Source of the DNA: Caballeronia sp. TF1N1 | Lineage (GTDB): Bacteria > Pseudomonadota > Gammaproteobacteria > Burkholderiales > Burkholderiaceae | Direction of reading: 5' to 3' | Length of the DNA: 64,000 bases | NCBI RefSeq assembly: GCF_022878925.1 | Contig: NZ_CP084626.1 | Location: 2,046,001-2,110,000 of the forward strand | Shown here: positions 27,874-37,886 of the stretch, one piece after another | Layout of the letters: every line of letters begins with the position of its first letter | How positions within the stretch are numbered: position 1 is the stretch's first letter | Program-made: the position numbers and the translations under genes | The notes under the pieces: generated by a model | Told to the model about the DNA's origin: nothing | Database searches by the model: none | What the model saw: only the letters and a program-made list of their open reading frames with translations

Positions 27874-30800
27874 ATGAAACGCATGCTGTTTAATGCGACG
27901 CAGCAGGAAGAACTCCGCGTCGCCATCGTCGATGGGCAGAAGCTCATCGATATCGACATCGAAACCGCCGGGCGCGAACAGCGCAAAGGCAACATCTACA
28001 AGGGAGTCGTCACCCGCATCGAGCCGTCGCTCGAAGCCTGTTTCGTCAACTACGGCGAGGACCGCCACGGTTTTCTGCCGTTCAAGGAAGTCGCCCGCCA
28101 ATATTTTCGCGACGGCATCGAGATGCGCTCCGCGCGCATTCAGGACGCGCTGCGCGAAGGCCAGGAACTGATCGTTCAGGTCGAAAAGGAAGAACGCGGC
28201 AACAAGGGCGCGGCGCTGACCACGTTCATTTCGCTCGCCGGACGCTATCTCGTCCTGATGCCGAACAACCCGCGCGGCGGCGGCGTGTCGCGCCGGATCG
28301 AAGGCGACGAGCGGCAGGAACTGCGCGAAACCATGGCGCAGCTCGAATTGCCGGAAGGCATGAGCATCATCGCGCGCACAGCGGGGATCGGACGCTCGGC
28401 CGAAGAACTCCAGTGGGACCTGAATTACCTGATGCAACTGTGGCGCGCGATCGAAGCCGCGTCGCAGAGCGGTGTCGCCGGCCAGCCCATGCTGATTTAT
28501 CTCGAATCGAGCCTCGTCATTCGCGCGATTCGCGACTATTTCCAGCCGGATATCGGCGAAATTCTCATCGACACGACCGAAATCCATGATCAGGCGCGCG
28601 CCTTCATGGACATCGTGATGCCCGACAACCTGCAAAAGGTGAAGCGCTATCACGACGACGTGCCGCTGTTCTCGCGTTTCCAGATCGAGCATCAGATTGA
28701 AACCGCGTATTCGCGCACGGTGCCGCTGCCTTCGGGCGGCGCGATCGTGATCGATCACACCGAGGCGCTCGTCGCCATCGACGTGAACTCGGCGCGCGCG
28801 ACCAAGGGCGCCGACATCGAGGAAACCGCCACGCGCACCAATCTGGAAGCCGCCGACGAAGTCGCGCGCCAGTTGCGTCTGCGCGATCTGGGCGGGCTGA
28901 TCGTGATCGACTTCATCGACATGGAGTCGGCAAAAAGCCAGCGCGAGGTCGAACAGCGCCTGAAAGACGCGCTCAAGCACGACCGTGCGCGCGTACAAAT
29001 GGGCAAGATTTCTCGCTTCGGGTTGATGGAACTGTCGCGTCAGCGGCTGCGTCCGGCACTCTCCGAAGGCAGCCACGTCACCTGCCCGCGTTGTAACGGC
29101 ACGGGCCATATCCGCGATACCGAGTCGTCCGCGCTGCAAGTGCTGCGGATCATTCAGGAAGAAGCGATGAAGGAAAACACCGCGGCGATTCATTGCCAGG
29201 TGCCGGTCGAAGTGACCGCCTTCCTATTGAACGAAAAGCGCTCGGAAATCAACAAGATCGAGTCGCGCTTCAAGGTCAACGTCGTTCTGATTCCGAACAA
29301 GCATCTGGAGACGCCGCATTACAAGCTGGAGCGTCTGCGTCACGACGATGCCCGTCTCGACGAACCGCGCGCCTCGTGGAAGATGGCAGTGGAAGCGGCA
29401 ACCGAGATGGAATCGGAAACCGGCTACAGCAAACGCACCGAGGAAGTAAAGCCGAAGCAGGAAGCGGCGGTCAAGGGCATCACGCCCGAGAAGCCCGCGC
29501 CGAGCGCGCCGGTCAAACCGGCGCCGGTCGAGGCCGCGCCCGTTGCAGCGACGCCGGAGCCGGCGAGCGGCGGGTTCATCGCGTGGATCAAGAACCTGTT
29601 CGGCATTCAGCCTGAAGTCAAACCGGCGCCCGCGCCGGTCGAAGCGCAACCCGCCACGCGCGCGCCACGCGAGCGCCCGGAGCGCGGCGAACGCACGGGC
29701 GGCGGCGATCGCAACCGTAATCGCCGTGGCGGTGCGAATCGCGATGGCGCGGCCGTGGGCGCCGCTGCCGGCGCAAACGGCGTGAATGGCGCGGTTGGCG
29801 GCGGCAATGGCACGGGCCGTCAAGGCGCACGCCGTGAAGACCGCGAGGCGCGTCCGGGTCGCGAAGGCCGTGAATTGCGCGAAGTTCGCGAGCCGCGTGA
29901 AGCACGCGAAGGACGTGAAGGACGCGAGCCCCGCGAGGCGCGTGAGGCACGTGAGCCGCGCGAACGCAATCAGGACCGAAACGCCGAACGCGCACCGCGC
30001 GCCGAGGCTGCGGAGCGTCCGGAACGACGCGAGCGTGCGGATCGCGGCGAGCGTGGTGAACGTGGCGATCGTGCGGAACGCACCGAGCGTCCGGAACGTG
30101 GCGAGCGTCGCAAGCCGCAAGCCGAAACCGCCGTCGAAGCACTGACGCCAAGCGAAGCGGTGCCGTCGGAAATCGTCGAAACGGCGCAAACCGACGACGA
30201 CTTCGCGCAGCAAAACGGTCTCGACGCGGTATCGGCGGAACAAGCCGCGCGTGATGGCGAAGAGCGTCGTCGCCGCCGTCGCGGTCGTCGTGGCGGTCGT
30301 CGCGAACGTGAAGATGACGGCACGACGGTGAATCACGCCGCCGATGTCGCCGAAGCGGAAGGCGCAGCCGAAAGCATGTCGGCGCAAGCTGGCGTGTTCG
30401 ACGCGGAAGCCGCGCAAGAAGCCGCCGCGCGTCGCGAACCGCGTCCGGCCGTTGCCGCGCCGCAGCCTGTCGCCGAACGCAGCGTGGAAAAGGCGCCCGA
30501 GCAAGCCGTCGCTGCACCGGTGCAAGCGCCTGTGCGCGTCGAGCAGCCGTCGCAGACCGAGGCTATCGAAGCGAACGCGCAGTTGAAGGCGACGACGCCC
30601 GAACCGGCGCCGGAGTTCTTCGCGAAGTCGGATGCTTCGCTCGCGGTCGATAACCCGTTCGGCCCGACGCCGAAACTCGCGGAAACGAAGCCCGCCGATC
30701 CTTTCGCGCCTGCCACGCCTGCTGCTCCCGCGGCCGTGGAAGAAGCGAAGCCTGTCGAAGTGGCCGCGCCTGTCGAAACCGCGAAGCCAGTGGAAACGGC

Positions 30801-31269
30801 CAAGCCGGTCGAAGCTCCGGCTGAGGCAATCGCGGAAACGCCGTCCGCCGAAGCCGCGCCGGTACGGGCCGAACCCGCCGAACCCGTCAAGGTCGCCGCG
30901 GTTGCAGCGACGCCTGAGGCGACTTCGGTTCCGCCCGTGCAGGTCCAGGCCGTGGAAACGGTGACAACTGAAAGCGTGATTGAAACGGCAGTGGCTTCGC
31001 AGCCCGTCGCAGTGGAAGCGGAACCGGTGAAAGCCGCCGCGCCCGCGGCTGCACCGGCCGCGACGCCGGTATCGACGGAAGCGTTGCAGCCGATGCTCGA
31101 ATCCGCCGGCCTCGTCTGGGTCAACACGGACGCCAGCAAGCTGCGCGACGCCAACGCCGCAGCCGAGCGCGAAGCCGCGCCGGCACGCGTGCCGCGCGAG
31201 CGCAAGCCGCTGCCGCCTGTGAGCGCCGCGCCGATGCAGCAAGTGGAAACCGGCAAAGACGCGCAGTAA
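27874..31269 (+). CDS. rne: Ribonuclease E
   Basis: The main endonuclease of mRNA decay and rRNA/tRNA maturation and the scaffold of the degradosome. The 1131-residue protein has the N-terminal catalytic half with the S1 domain ([18 protein letters not shown]), sensor and DNase-I-like regions ([17 protein letters not shown]). The Zn-link is C404PRC407, at the same numbering as in E. coli. From about 500 on it is low complexity. It contains a segment with aromatic residues ([10 protein letters not shown], possibly a membrane- or partner-binding helix), a long Arg/Glu-rich stretch (about 600-750) and an Ala/Pro/Glu-rich stretch to the end. The last 30 residues, including [10 protein letters not shown], look more ordered and may be a short binding motif. 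Confidence 0.96.
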   Translation: MKRMLFNATQQEELRVAIVDGQKLIDIDIETAGREQRKGNIYKGVVTRIEPSLEACFVNYGEDRHGFLPFKEVARQYFRDGIEMRSARIQDALREGQELIVQVEKEERGNKGAALTTFISLAGRYLVLMPNNPRGGGVSRRIEGDERQELRETMAQLELPEGMSIIARTAGIGRSAEELQWDLNYLMQLWRAIEAASQSGVAGQPMLIYLESSLVIRAIRDYFQPDIGEILIDTTEIHDQARAFMDIVMPDNLQKVKRYHDDVPLFSRFQIEHQIETAYSRTVPLPSGGAIVIDHTEALVAIDVNSARATKGADIEETATRTNLEAADEVARQLRLRDLGGLIVIDFIDMESAKSQREVEQRLKDALKHDRARVQMGKISRFGLMELSRQRLRPALSEGSHVTCPRCNGTGHIRDTESSALQVLRIIQEEAMKENTAAIHCQVPVEVTAFLLNEKRSEINKIESRFKVNVVLIPNKHLETPHYKLERLRHDDARLDEPRASWKMAVEAATEMESETGYSKRTEEVKPKQEAAVKGITPEKPAPSAPVKPAPVEAAPVAATPEPASGGFIAWIKNLFGIQPEVKPAPAPVEAQPATRAPRERPERGERTGGGDRNRNRRGGANRDGAAVGAAAGANGVNGAVGGGNGTGRQGARREDREARPGREGRELREVREPREAREGREGREPREAREAREPRERNQDRNAERAPRAEAAERPERRERADRGERGERGDRAERTERPERGERRKPQAETAVEALTPSEAVPSEIVETAQTDDDFAQQNGLDAVSAEQAARDGEERRRRRRGRRGGRREREDDGTTVNHAADVAEAEGAAESMSAQAGVFDAEAAQEAAARREPRPAVAAPQPVAERSVEKAPEQAVAAPVQAPVRVEQPSQTEAIEANAQLKATTPEPAPEFFAKSDASLAVDNPFGPTPKLAETKPADPFAPATPAAPAAVEEAKPVEVAAPVETAKPVETAKPVEAPAEAIAETPSAEAAPVRAEPAEPVKVAAVAATPEATSVPPVQVQAVETVTTESVIETAVASQPVAVEAEPVKAAAPAAAPAATPVSTEALQPMLESAGLVWVNTDASKLRDANAAAEREAAPARVPRERKPLPPVSAAPMQQVETGKDAQ

Positions 31270-31280
31270 GCGTAGTGCCG

Positions 31281-31353
31281 CAACCGGGCGTTCCACGGAA
31301 CGCCCGGTTGCGCAGGAAAAACGCCATCGGCTAACGTCGATGGCGTTTTTTTT
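31281..31353 (+). terminator. Double hairpin terminator after rne
   Basis: The first hairpin is CAACCGGGCGTTCC paired with its complement at 31281-31310. The second, AACGCCATCG/CGATGGCGTT at 31320-31347, runs into eight T. The second is a standard intrinsic terminator. Confidence 0.85.
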
Positions 31354-31473
31354 GACGCCTAGGTATGGAAAGCCTGTACCAAAGGGTAAGACGACTGGTT
31401 CGCCGCGTTCCGCTAAAATGACTGCGTGCTTCTACTATTCGAACAAGCCTCCGAGCCGAGCAAGACCGCCGCC

Positions 31474-32580
31474 ATGTCCCGACGCATCATCCCCTTAGCC
31501 GATGTCAGCGCCATTCCGGATTTTTCCGGCGCGGTGGCATTGCCATCCGGGTTGCTGACGGACACGCTCGCGCGTCCGCTGCGCGATCTGCGCATCTCGG
31601 TCACGGATCGCTGCAACTTCCGCTGCGTCTACTGCATGCCGCGCGACGTGTTCGACAAGGACTACCCGTTTCTGCCGCATTCCGCCCTGCTCTCGTTCGA
31701 GGAAATCGAGCGGCTGGCGCGCGTCTTCGTGGCCCACGGCGTCGAAAAAATCCGTTTGACGGGCGGTGAGCCGCTACTGCGCAAGAACATCGAATTTCTG
31801 ATCGAACGACTCGCGCTTCTGCGCACGCCCGAAGGCCGTCCGCTCGATCTTACGCTGACCACCAACGGATCGCTGCTCGCGCGCAAGGCACGTTCGCTCA
31901 AGGAAGCGGGGCTGTCGCGCGTCACGGTCAGTCTGGATGCGCTCGACGACACGCTTTTTCGCCGCATGAACGACGCCGATTTCGCCGTGGCCGACGTGCT
32001 CGACGGCATCGAAGCCGCGCAGTCGGCGGGCCTTTTGCCGATCAAGGTCAACATGGTCGTCAAGCGTGGCACGAACGATCAGGAAGTCGTGCCGATGGCG
32101 CGTCACTTCAAAGGCAGCGGCGTGGTGCTGCGCTTCATCGAATACATGGATGTCGGTGCGTCGAACGGCTGGAACATGAGCGAGGTGTTGCCGTCCGCGC
32201 AAGTTGTCGAGCGGATCGCCGAGCACTTCGCGCTCGCGCCGCTCGAAGCGCATACGGCCGCCGAAACCGCGCAACGCTGGGGCTATCTCGACGGCAGCGG
32301 AGAAATCGGCGTGATTTCGAGCGTCACGCGCGCGTTCTGCGGCACTTGCACGCGCGCGCGGCTCTCGACCGAAGGCAAGCTGTACCTCTGCCTTTTCGCC
32401 ACGTCCGGCCACGATCTGCGCGCGCTCATTCGCGGCGGCGCGAGCGATGCCGACGTCGCCAACGCCGTTGCGCACATCTGGCACGCGCGCGGCGATCGCT
32501 ACTCGCAATTGCGCGGCAGCGCGGCGGGAAACGCGCGCCGTGAAGCGCCGCGCGTCGAGATGTCGTACATCGGCGGTTGA
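31474..32580 (+). CDS. moaA: GTP 3',8-cyclase MoaA
   Basis: A radical-SAM enzyme that starts molybdenum-cofactor synthesis from GTP. The 368-residue protein has the N-terminal cluster CNFRCVYC (Cys47, 51, 54), the GGEPLLR motif and the C-terminal cluster [10 protein letters not shown] with a third Cys at YLCLF. It ends in the functional Gly-Gly pair. ATG at 31474 was chosen; a GTG at 31426 would add 16 residues without support. It is first of moaA-mobA-moeA and its stop shares one base with the mobA start. Confidence 0.96.
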   Translation: MSRRIIPLADVSAIPDFSGAVALPSGLLTDTLARPLRDLRISVTDRCNFRCVYCMPRDVFDKDYPFLPHSALLSFEEIERLARVFVAHGVEKIRLTGGEPLLRKNIEFLIERLALLRTPEGRPLDLTLTTNGSLLARKARSLKEAGLSRVTVSLDALDDTLFRRMNDADFAVADVLDGIEAAQSAGLLPIKVNMVVKRGTNDQEVVPMARHFKGSGVVLRFIEYMDVGASNGWNMSEVLPSAQVVERIAEHFALAPLEAHTAAETAQRWGYLDGSGEIGVISSVTRAFCGTCTRARLSTEGKLYLCLFATSGHDLRALIRGGASDADVANAVAHIWHARGDRYSQLRGSAAGNARREAPRVEMSYIGG

Positions 32581-33197
32581 TGCCCGTGGCCCCGGAAAAT
32601 CAGACTACCGGACTCGTGCTCGCGGGCGGACGCGGCTCGCGCATGGGCGGCGTCGACAAGGGACTACAGCTCCTGCGCGACGAACCGCTCGCGTTGCATG
32701 TGCTGCGCCGCCTCGCGCCGCAGACGGACGCCATGCTCATCAGCGCGAATCGTTCGGGCGACGACTACGCTCGGCTCGCTACGCGTTTCGATGCACGCGT
32801 CATCGCCGATTCGCTCGCCGATTATCCCGGCCCGCTTGCCGGCATCGCCACTGCATTGCGCGCGGCGCACACCGAGTTCGTGCTGACCGCGCCTTGCGAC
32901 GCGCCCTTCGTCGATTCGCAACTCGGCACCACGTTGCGACGCGCGCTCGACGAACATGGCGCGGACATCGCTTATGCGGCGACCGTCGATACGGACGAAA
33001 CGCGCATCGCGCATCCGGTTTTCGCGCTGATTCGAACCTCGCTCGCCGACGATCTCGACGCCTGGCTTGCCGCCGGCGAACGCAAGGTCCGTGCGTGGTA
33101 CGCGCGCCACAAGGCGGTGCAAGTGCCATTTCACGATGATCGCGCGTTTTACAATATCAATGATTTGCATCAGCTAGCTGAACTGGCGCGTCGTTAG
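32580..33197 (+). CDS. mobA: Molybdenum cofactor guanylyltransferase MobA
   Basis: MobA adds GMP to molybdopterin to give the MGD cofactor used by DMSO-reductase-family enzymes. The 205-residue nucleotidyltransferase has LAGGRGSRMGGVDKGL near its start and CDAPFVDSQL later, both family motifs. The ATG overlaps the moaA stop (TGATG). Confidence 0.95.
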   Translation: MPVAPENQTTGLVLAGGRGSRMGGVDKGLQLLRDEPLALHVLRRLAPQTDAMLISANRSGDDYARLATRFDARVIADSLADYPGPLAGIATALRAAHTEFVLTAPCDAPFVDSQLGTTLRRALDEHGADIAYAATVDTDETRIAHPVFALIRTSLADDLDAWLAAGERKVRAWYARHKAVQVPFHDDRAFYNINDLHQLAELARR

Positions 33198-33273
33198 CCA
33201 CGCGCATTCGTTCAGGTTCAGCCGGTTCCAGCATCGCTGTCCTTCCCGACTTCGGTCGCGACCATTCCGATTC

Positions 33274-34578
33274 ATGACCACGTCCAGGCCCTTCTCCGCT
33301 TGCGTCACTTACTACGATCCGAACGCGCTGCCGGTTGCGGCCGCGCAGGAAATCGTTCGTCAGTGGGCCATGCCGCGTGGAACTGCCGGGCGTGTCGAAC
33401 GCGTAAGTCTTTATGAAGCGCTCGGCCGCGTGCTCGCCGAAGACGTGATCTCGCCCATCGATGTCCCGGCATTCGACAACTCCGCAATGGACGGCTACGC
33501 GTTCAAGAGCGCCGCGCTCAATGCCGCGCGCGATGCCGTCGAACTGAACGTCGCAGGTATCGCGCTCGCCGGACGTCCCTTCAGCGCCGAACCCAACGCG
33601 GCTCAATGCGTGCGCATCATGACGGGCGCGCTGATTCCGCCAGGCTGCGACACCGTCGTGCCGCAAGAACTCGTCACGCGCGCTGACGACGTCATTCGCT
33701 TCCCATCAACCGTCGTAAGCGAAGGCCAGAACCGGCGGCTCGCTGGCGAAGACTTGGCTCGCGGAAAGGCCGCTTTGCAAGCAGGCCGTATCGTGCGGGC
33801 GTCCGACCTCGGTTTGCTCGCGTCGCTCGGAATTGCCGAAGTCGCGGTTCGGAAGCGTCTCGTCGTCGCGTTCTTTTCCACGGGCGACGAGTTGCGCTCC
33901 GTCGGCGAACCGCTTGCGCCCGGCAGCCTCTACGACAGCAACCGCTACACCCTTTTCGCGATGCTGCGCCGCCTCGACGTCGAGACGGTCGATCTGGGCA
34001 TCGTGCGCGACGACCGGGCATCGTTGGAGAAGGCGTTGCGCGAAGCGGCGCAAGCAGCGGATGTCGTCATCAGCTCGGGAGGCGTCTCCGTTGGCGACGC
34101 CGATTTCACGCGCGAACTGATGAACTCGCTCGGCGACGTCGCGTTCTGGAAGATCGCCATGCGTCCCGGCCGCCCGCTCGCATTCGGCCGCTTGTGGTCG
34201 GGACCGCGCGCGGGCACGGGCGAATCGGCGCTCTTCTTCGGCTTGCCGGGGAACCCCGTTGCCGTGATGGCCACGTTCTACTTCATCGTCCGTGAAGCCT
34301 TGCTGGCCATGTCGGGCGCCGCACGCCAGCCGCTCATCGAGATTCGCGCGACCTGCGCCGAGCCGATCAAAAAGCGCGCGGGCCGCACGGAATTTCAGCG
34401 CGGCATCGCAAGCCGCCGCGCCGACGGACAATGGAGCGTCGTGACCACCGGGCCGCAAGGTTCAGGCGTGCTGAGTTCCATGAGCCGGGCCAATTGCTTC
34501 ATCGTGCTCGAACACGATCGCGGCAATCTCGAAACGGGCGATTCCGTGGATATCGTGCCGTTCGACGGCCTCGTTTGA
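33274..34578 (+). CDS. moeA: Molybdopterin molybdenumtransferase MoeA
   Basis: MoeA inserts molybdate into adenylated molybdopterin. The 434-residue protein has the N-terminal region ALGRVLAEDVISPIDVPAFDNSAMDGYA and the MPT-binding domain motifs STGDEL and SSGGVSVGDADF. It also has GLPGNPVAVMATFY and a C-terminal beta-barrel ending FDGLV. It is the third gene of the moa-mob-moe group, 76 bases after mobA. Confidence 0.96.
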   Translation: MTTSRPFSACVTYYDPNALPVAAAQEIVRQWAMPRGTAGRVERVSLYEALGRVLAEDVISPIDVPAFDNSAMDGYAFKSAALNAARDAVELNVAGIALAGRPFSAEPNAAQCVRIMTGALIPPGCDTVVPQELVTRADDVIRFPSTVVSEGQNRRLAGEDLARGKAALQAGRIVRASDLGLLASLGIAEVAVRKRLVVAFFSTGDELRSVGEPLAPGSLYDSNRYTLFAMLRRLDVETVDLGIVRDDRASLEKALREAAQAADVVISSGGVSVGDADFTRELMNSLGDVAFWKIAMRPGRPLAFGRLWSGPRAGTGESALFFGLPGNPVAVMATFYFIVREALLAMSGAARQPLIEIRATCAEPIKKRAGRTEFQRGIASRRADGQWSVVTTGPQGSGVLSSMSRANCFIVLEHDRGNLETGDSVDIVPFDGLV

Positions 34579-34642
34579 GCGCGCCAAAAAGCAGGGCGAC
34601 GCGATCACCACCATTTTTTATCGATAGACGGGTTTTTAGTCC

Positions 34643-34918
34643 ATGAAAAAGCAGATCTCATCCATTGCACCCGGACAGACGGCCAAGGCCCTGATCCTCG
34701 TGTATCTGACTTTCAGCGTGCCGATCGTGCTGCTCGGCGTGGTAGTCGCGTTCGTGCGATACGGCTCGGTGGAAGTGAGCACGGTCACGAGCGCGCTGCT
34801 GCTCAACGCAATCCTTGGCTTCGTGCTGTTGTGGATTGCGTGCCATGCTTATAACTGGGTGGCGTCGCGTTTCGGCGGCATAGAAATCGTGTTGTCCGAC
34901 GCACCGGAGGAAGCGTGA
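34643..34918 (+). CDS. Small two-helix membrane protein
   Basis: A 91-residue protein with two membrane segments (about 15-38 and 49-70) and a conserved-looking end, YNWVASRFGGIEIVLSD. That pattern is somewhat like DUF3566 proteins of actinobacteria, but I do not claim the family. The function is unknown. Its stop is overlapped by the GTG start of the next gene (GTGA), so the two are probably made together. Confidence 0.8.
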   Translation: MKKQISSIAPGQTAKALILVYLTFSVPIVLLGVVVAFVRYGSVEVSTVTSALLLNAILGFVLLWIACHAYNWVASRFGGIEIVLSDAPEEA

Positions 34919-35394
34919 GCGGCGCGTCGATTCGCCCCGCCACGCCCGCCGATATCGGCGCGATCTACGCGCTGATGTACGAACTCGCGGAATTCGAGAA
35001 GCTCACGCATTTGTTTATCGCGACCGAAGACGGCGTGCGCGATGCGCTCTTCGGCGCGCGTCCGTCAGCCGAAGCGCTGGTCGCGGAACAGGCGGGCGAA
35101 GTGGTCGGCTATGCGCTCTTCTTCCATAACTTCTCCACGTTTCTCGGCAAGCGCGGGCTGTATCTGGAAGATCTCTACGTGCGCCCGACGTTGCGCGGCA
35201 GCGGCCTCGGCACGCAGATGCTCAAGCGGCTTGCGGCACTTGCGGTCGAGCGTCAGTGCGGCCGCTTCGAATGGTCGGTGCTGGACTGGAATCAGAACGC
35301 CATCGACTTCTATGAAAAGATGGGCGCAACCGTATTGCCGGACTGGCGCATCGTGCGTATCACCGGTGAGTCGCTGGAGCGGTTGGCGTCTTAG
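34915..35394 (+). CDS. GNAT-family N-acetyltransferase, diamine-acetyltransferase-like
   Basis: A 159-residue GNAT protein. The acetyl-CoA loop is RPTLRGSGLGTQML, and the segment EDLYVR, then EWSVLDWNQNAIDFYEKMGA, resembles spermidine/spermine acetyltransferases (SSAT group). The substrate is therefore possibly a polyamine or a related amine, by family only. The start is GTG with a good GGAGG 6 bases upstream, and it overlaps the membrane-protein stop. Confidence 0.88.
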   Translation: MSGASIRPATPADIGAIYALMYELAEFEKLTHLFIATEDGVRDALFGARPSAEALVAEQAGEVVGYALFFHNFSTFLGKRGLYLEDLYVRPTLRGSGLGTQMLKRLAALAVERQCGRFEWSVLDWNQNAIDFYEKMGATVLPDWRIVRITGESLERLAS

Positions 35395-35441
35395 ACGCGG
35401 TTGCATCGCTGACGCGCAGGCCGCTTATCATCTGAAGCTCG

Positions 35442-36899
35442 TCAAAGCTCGTCGTCCCCGTCTCGCGGCAGCGCGGCCTCGTCATCCCCGAGCAGACCGC
35501 GCGCTTCCTCACCCGGAAGCGCTTCCACATCGCGCAGGCGCTTGCCCATTTGACGCGTGCGCGTCTGCGCCGCTTCGATCGAGCGCGTGACGGTTTCGAG
35601 TTGCGACTTCGTTTTCGCGAGTACATCGCCGAACTTGTTGAACTCGGTTTTCACCGCGCCGAGCACCTGCCACACCTCGCTCGACCGCTTTTCGATAGCG
35701 AGCGTCCTGAAGCCCATTTGCAGACTGTTGAGCAGCGCCGTGAGTGTAGTCGGACCGGCCACGCTCACGCGATGCTCGCGCTGTAGATAGTCGGTCAGAC
35801 CCGGACGCCGCAGCACTTCGGCATACAAACCCTCGGTCGGCAGAAACAGCAACGCGAAGTCGGTCGTATGCGGCGGCGACACGTACTTCTGCGCGATGGA
35901 GCGCGCCTCCGCGCGCAAGCGTCCTTCGAGCGCACGCGCGGCTTCTTCCACACCGACGGGATCTGCGCGATCTTGCGCATCGACGAGACGCTCGTAGTCC
36001 TCGCGCGGAAACTTGGCGTCGATAGGCAGCCACACCGGCGTCGCGGCATCGCCCGGCGCGCCCGGCGTGTCGTGACGGCCCGGCAACTTGACTGCAAACT
36101 CCACGCGTTCGTTGCTCTTGGGCACGGTCGCGACGTTCTTCGCGTATTGATCCGGCGTGAGCAACTGTTCAAGCAACGACTCCAGTTGCACTTCGCCCCA
36201 AATGCCGCGCGTCTTGACGTTGGTCAGCACCTTCTTCAGATCGCCGACGCCCGCCGCGAGCGTCTGCATCTCGCCTAAGCCCCGATGCACTTGTTCGAGC
36301 CGGTCCGACACCAGCTTGAACGATTCGCCGAGCCGCTGCTCCAGCGTGGAATGCAGCTTTTCATCGACGGTGCGGCGCATTTCATCGAGCTTCGCCGAGT
36401 TGTTCGCCTCGATGTCCTTGAGGCGCGCTTCGAGCGTCGCGCGCACTTCGCCGAGCCGCCGTTCGTTCGCTTCCGATAGCTGGCCGAGATGCAAAGTCAT
36501 GGAGTCGGCGAAGCGCTTGAGCGCGTTGCCCTGATCGTCGCGCGCCTGCTGACTCTGCTGCGCGAGTTGCTGCGCAAGCGCGTCGAACTGCGCGTTCTGC
36601 ACGCTCGACGTGCTCGCCAACTGCGTCGCGAGCGTCTGATGAAACTGCGTGAAGCCGCTTTGCGATTCCATGCGCGAGACGCGCGTGCTCTCCGCGATAT
36701 CGCCACGCAAGCCGCGTTCGAGCCGCTCCTGCGCCCGCGTCTGCGCCTCGCCCATGTCGTTCACGCGGTCGGTGAGCGCGACGAATTCCTCTTCGATATC
36801 GACGCGGGACGTGCGCCGCATCGTCGCAAACAGGACGACGAGCGCAACCAGAAGCGCAATCGCCAGGAGCGCGATCGCGCCGTACAACAGTTCGATCAT
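35442..36899 (-). CDS. rmuC: RmuC family protein
   Basis: RmuC limits DNA inversions and rearrangements at short inverted repeats and has a predicted nuclease-like domain. The 485-residue protein has an N-terminal membrane helix (about 4-25) and a long coiled coil (about 35-210). The RmuC domain follows, with VKTRGIWGEVQLESLLEQLL and LPIDAKFPREDYERL. Its ATG overlaps the stop of the dehydrogenase gene (ATGA). It is last of four coupled genes on the minus strand. Confidence 0.93.
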   Translation of the reverse strand: MIELLYGAIALLAIALLVALVVLFATMRRTSRVDIEEEFVALTDRVNDMGEAQTRAQERLERGLRGDIAESTRVSRMESQSGFTQFHQTLATQLASTSSVQNAQFDALAQQLAQQSQQARDDQGNALKRFADSMTLHLGQLSEANERRLGEVRATLEARLKDIEANNSAKLDEMRRTVDEKLHSTLEQRLGESFKLVSDRLEQVHRGLGEMQTLAAGVGDLKKVLTNVKTRGIWGEVQLESLLEQLLTPDQYAKNVATVPKSNERVEFAVKLPGRHDTPGAPGDAATPVWLPIDAKFPREDYERLVDAQDRADPVGVEEAARALEGRLRAEARSIAQKYVSPPHTTDFALLFLPTEGLYAEVLRRPGLTDYLQREHRVSVAGPTTLTALLNSLQMGFRTLAIEKRSSEVWQVLGAVKTEFNKFGDVLAKTKSQLETVTRSIEAAQTRTRQMGKRLRDVEALPGEEARGLLGDDEAALPRDGDDEL

Positions 36900-37876
36900 T
36901 TTTTCAGCACGTCCGGGTTGATCGGATTCGGCGGATTGCCGGCGCGCGGTCCTTCACCCAAACCGGCGATGAGATTGTCCGCGGCGAGATTGGCCATCGC
37001 GCGGCGCGTCGACTCGGTGGCGCTCGCGATATGCGGCGTCAACGCGACGTTATCGAGCAACAGGAAATCGGGATTGAAGTCGGGTTCGCCTTCGAACACG
37101 TCGATCCCCGCGGCCGCGATACGCTTCTCGCGCAGCGCGGCGATCAACGCCGAATCGTCGACGATTCCGCCGCGCGCGATGTTGGTAAGCGTGGCCGTCG
37201 GCTTCATCAACGCGAGTTCGGCCGCGCCGATGGTGTGATGGTTCTCCTTGGTGTAGGGCAGCACGAGCACGACGTGATCCGCGCGCTTCAACAAGTCTTC
37301 CTTCGACGCGTACTCCGCGTTGAGTTGCGACTCGATCTCCGGCGCGACGCGCGAACGGTTGTGATAGATCACGCGCATGTCGAAGCCCACCGCGCGGCGC
37401 GCCAGCGCTTGCCCGATCCGGCCCATGCCGATCACGCCGAGCGTCGAGCCGTACACGTCGGTGCCGAGGAACGAATCGAAACTCCACTTCTGCCATTTGC
37501 CCGCGCGCAGAAAGTGCTCGGATTCGGTGACGCGCCGGGCCGCAGCCATCATGAGCGCCCAGCCGAAGTCGGCGGTGGTTTCGTTCAGCACGTTGGGCGT
37601 GTTGGTGCCGAGCACCTTGTGCGCGTCGAAGGCGTGCATGTCGAAGTTGTTGTAGCCGACCGCCATGTTCGCGACGACTTTCAGGTTCGGCGAGCCCGCC
37701 AGTTCCGTTTCGCCGACCATCTCGCCGGCAGTGAACGCGCCGTCCTTGTCGGCCAGACGCGCGCGAAACTCCTCCTGGCCAAGCACGTCGCCCGGATTCA
37801 GATCGACTTCGAAATACTGTTTCAGACGTTCGACCACATCGGGAAAAGTGGGACGCGCAACAAGCACCTTCTTCAT
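36896..37876 (-). CDS. D-2-hydroxyacid dehydrogenase (glyoxylate/hydroxypyruvate reductase type)
   Basis: A 326-residue NAD(P)-dependent dehydrogenase that probably reduces glyoxylate or hydroxypyruvate, judged by its similarity to the GhrB/GyaR group. The Rossmann motif is GMGRIG (150-155). The catalytic residues are Arg235 (NIARGG), Glu264 (FEGEP) and His282 (TPHIAS). It lies 10 bases after the antiporter gene and overlaps rmuC by four bases. Confidence 0.92.
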   Translation of the reverse strand: MKKVLVARPTFPDVVERLKQYFEVDLNPGDVLGQEEFRARLADKDGAFTAGEMVGETELAGSPNLKVVANMAVGYNNFDMHAFDAHKVLGTNTPNVLNETTADFGWALMMAAARRVTESEHFLRAGKWQKWSFDSFLGTDVYGSTLGVIGMGRIGQALARRAVGFDMRVIYHNRSRVAPEIESQLNAEYASKEDLLKRADHVVLVLPYTKENHHTIGAAELALMKPTATLTNIARGGIVDDSALIAALREKRIAAAGIDVFEGEPDFNPDFLLLDNVALTPHIASATESTRRAMANLAADNLIAGLGEGPRAGNPPNPINPDVLKK

Positions 37877-37886
37877 CGAATTGCTC

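Noticed and set aside
29224..31296. A 690-codon open frame opposite the C-terminal half of rne.
   Set aside because: It arises from the repetitive Arg/Glu-rich coding of rne; the product is Arg/Leu/Phe repeats without structure.
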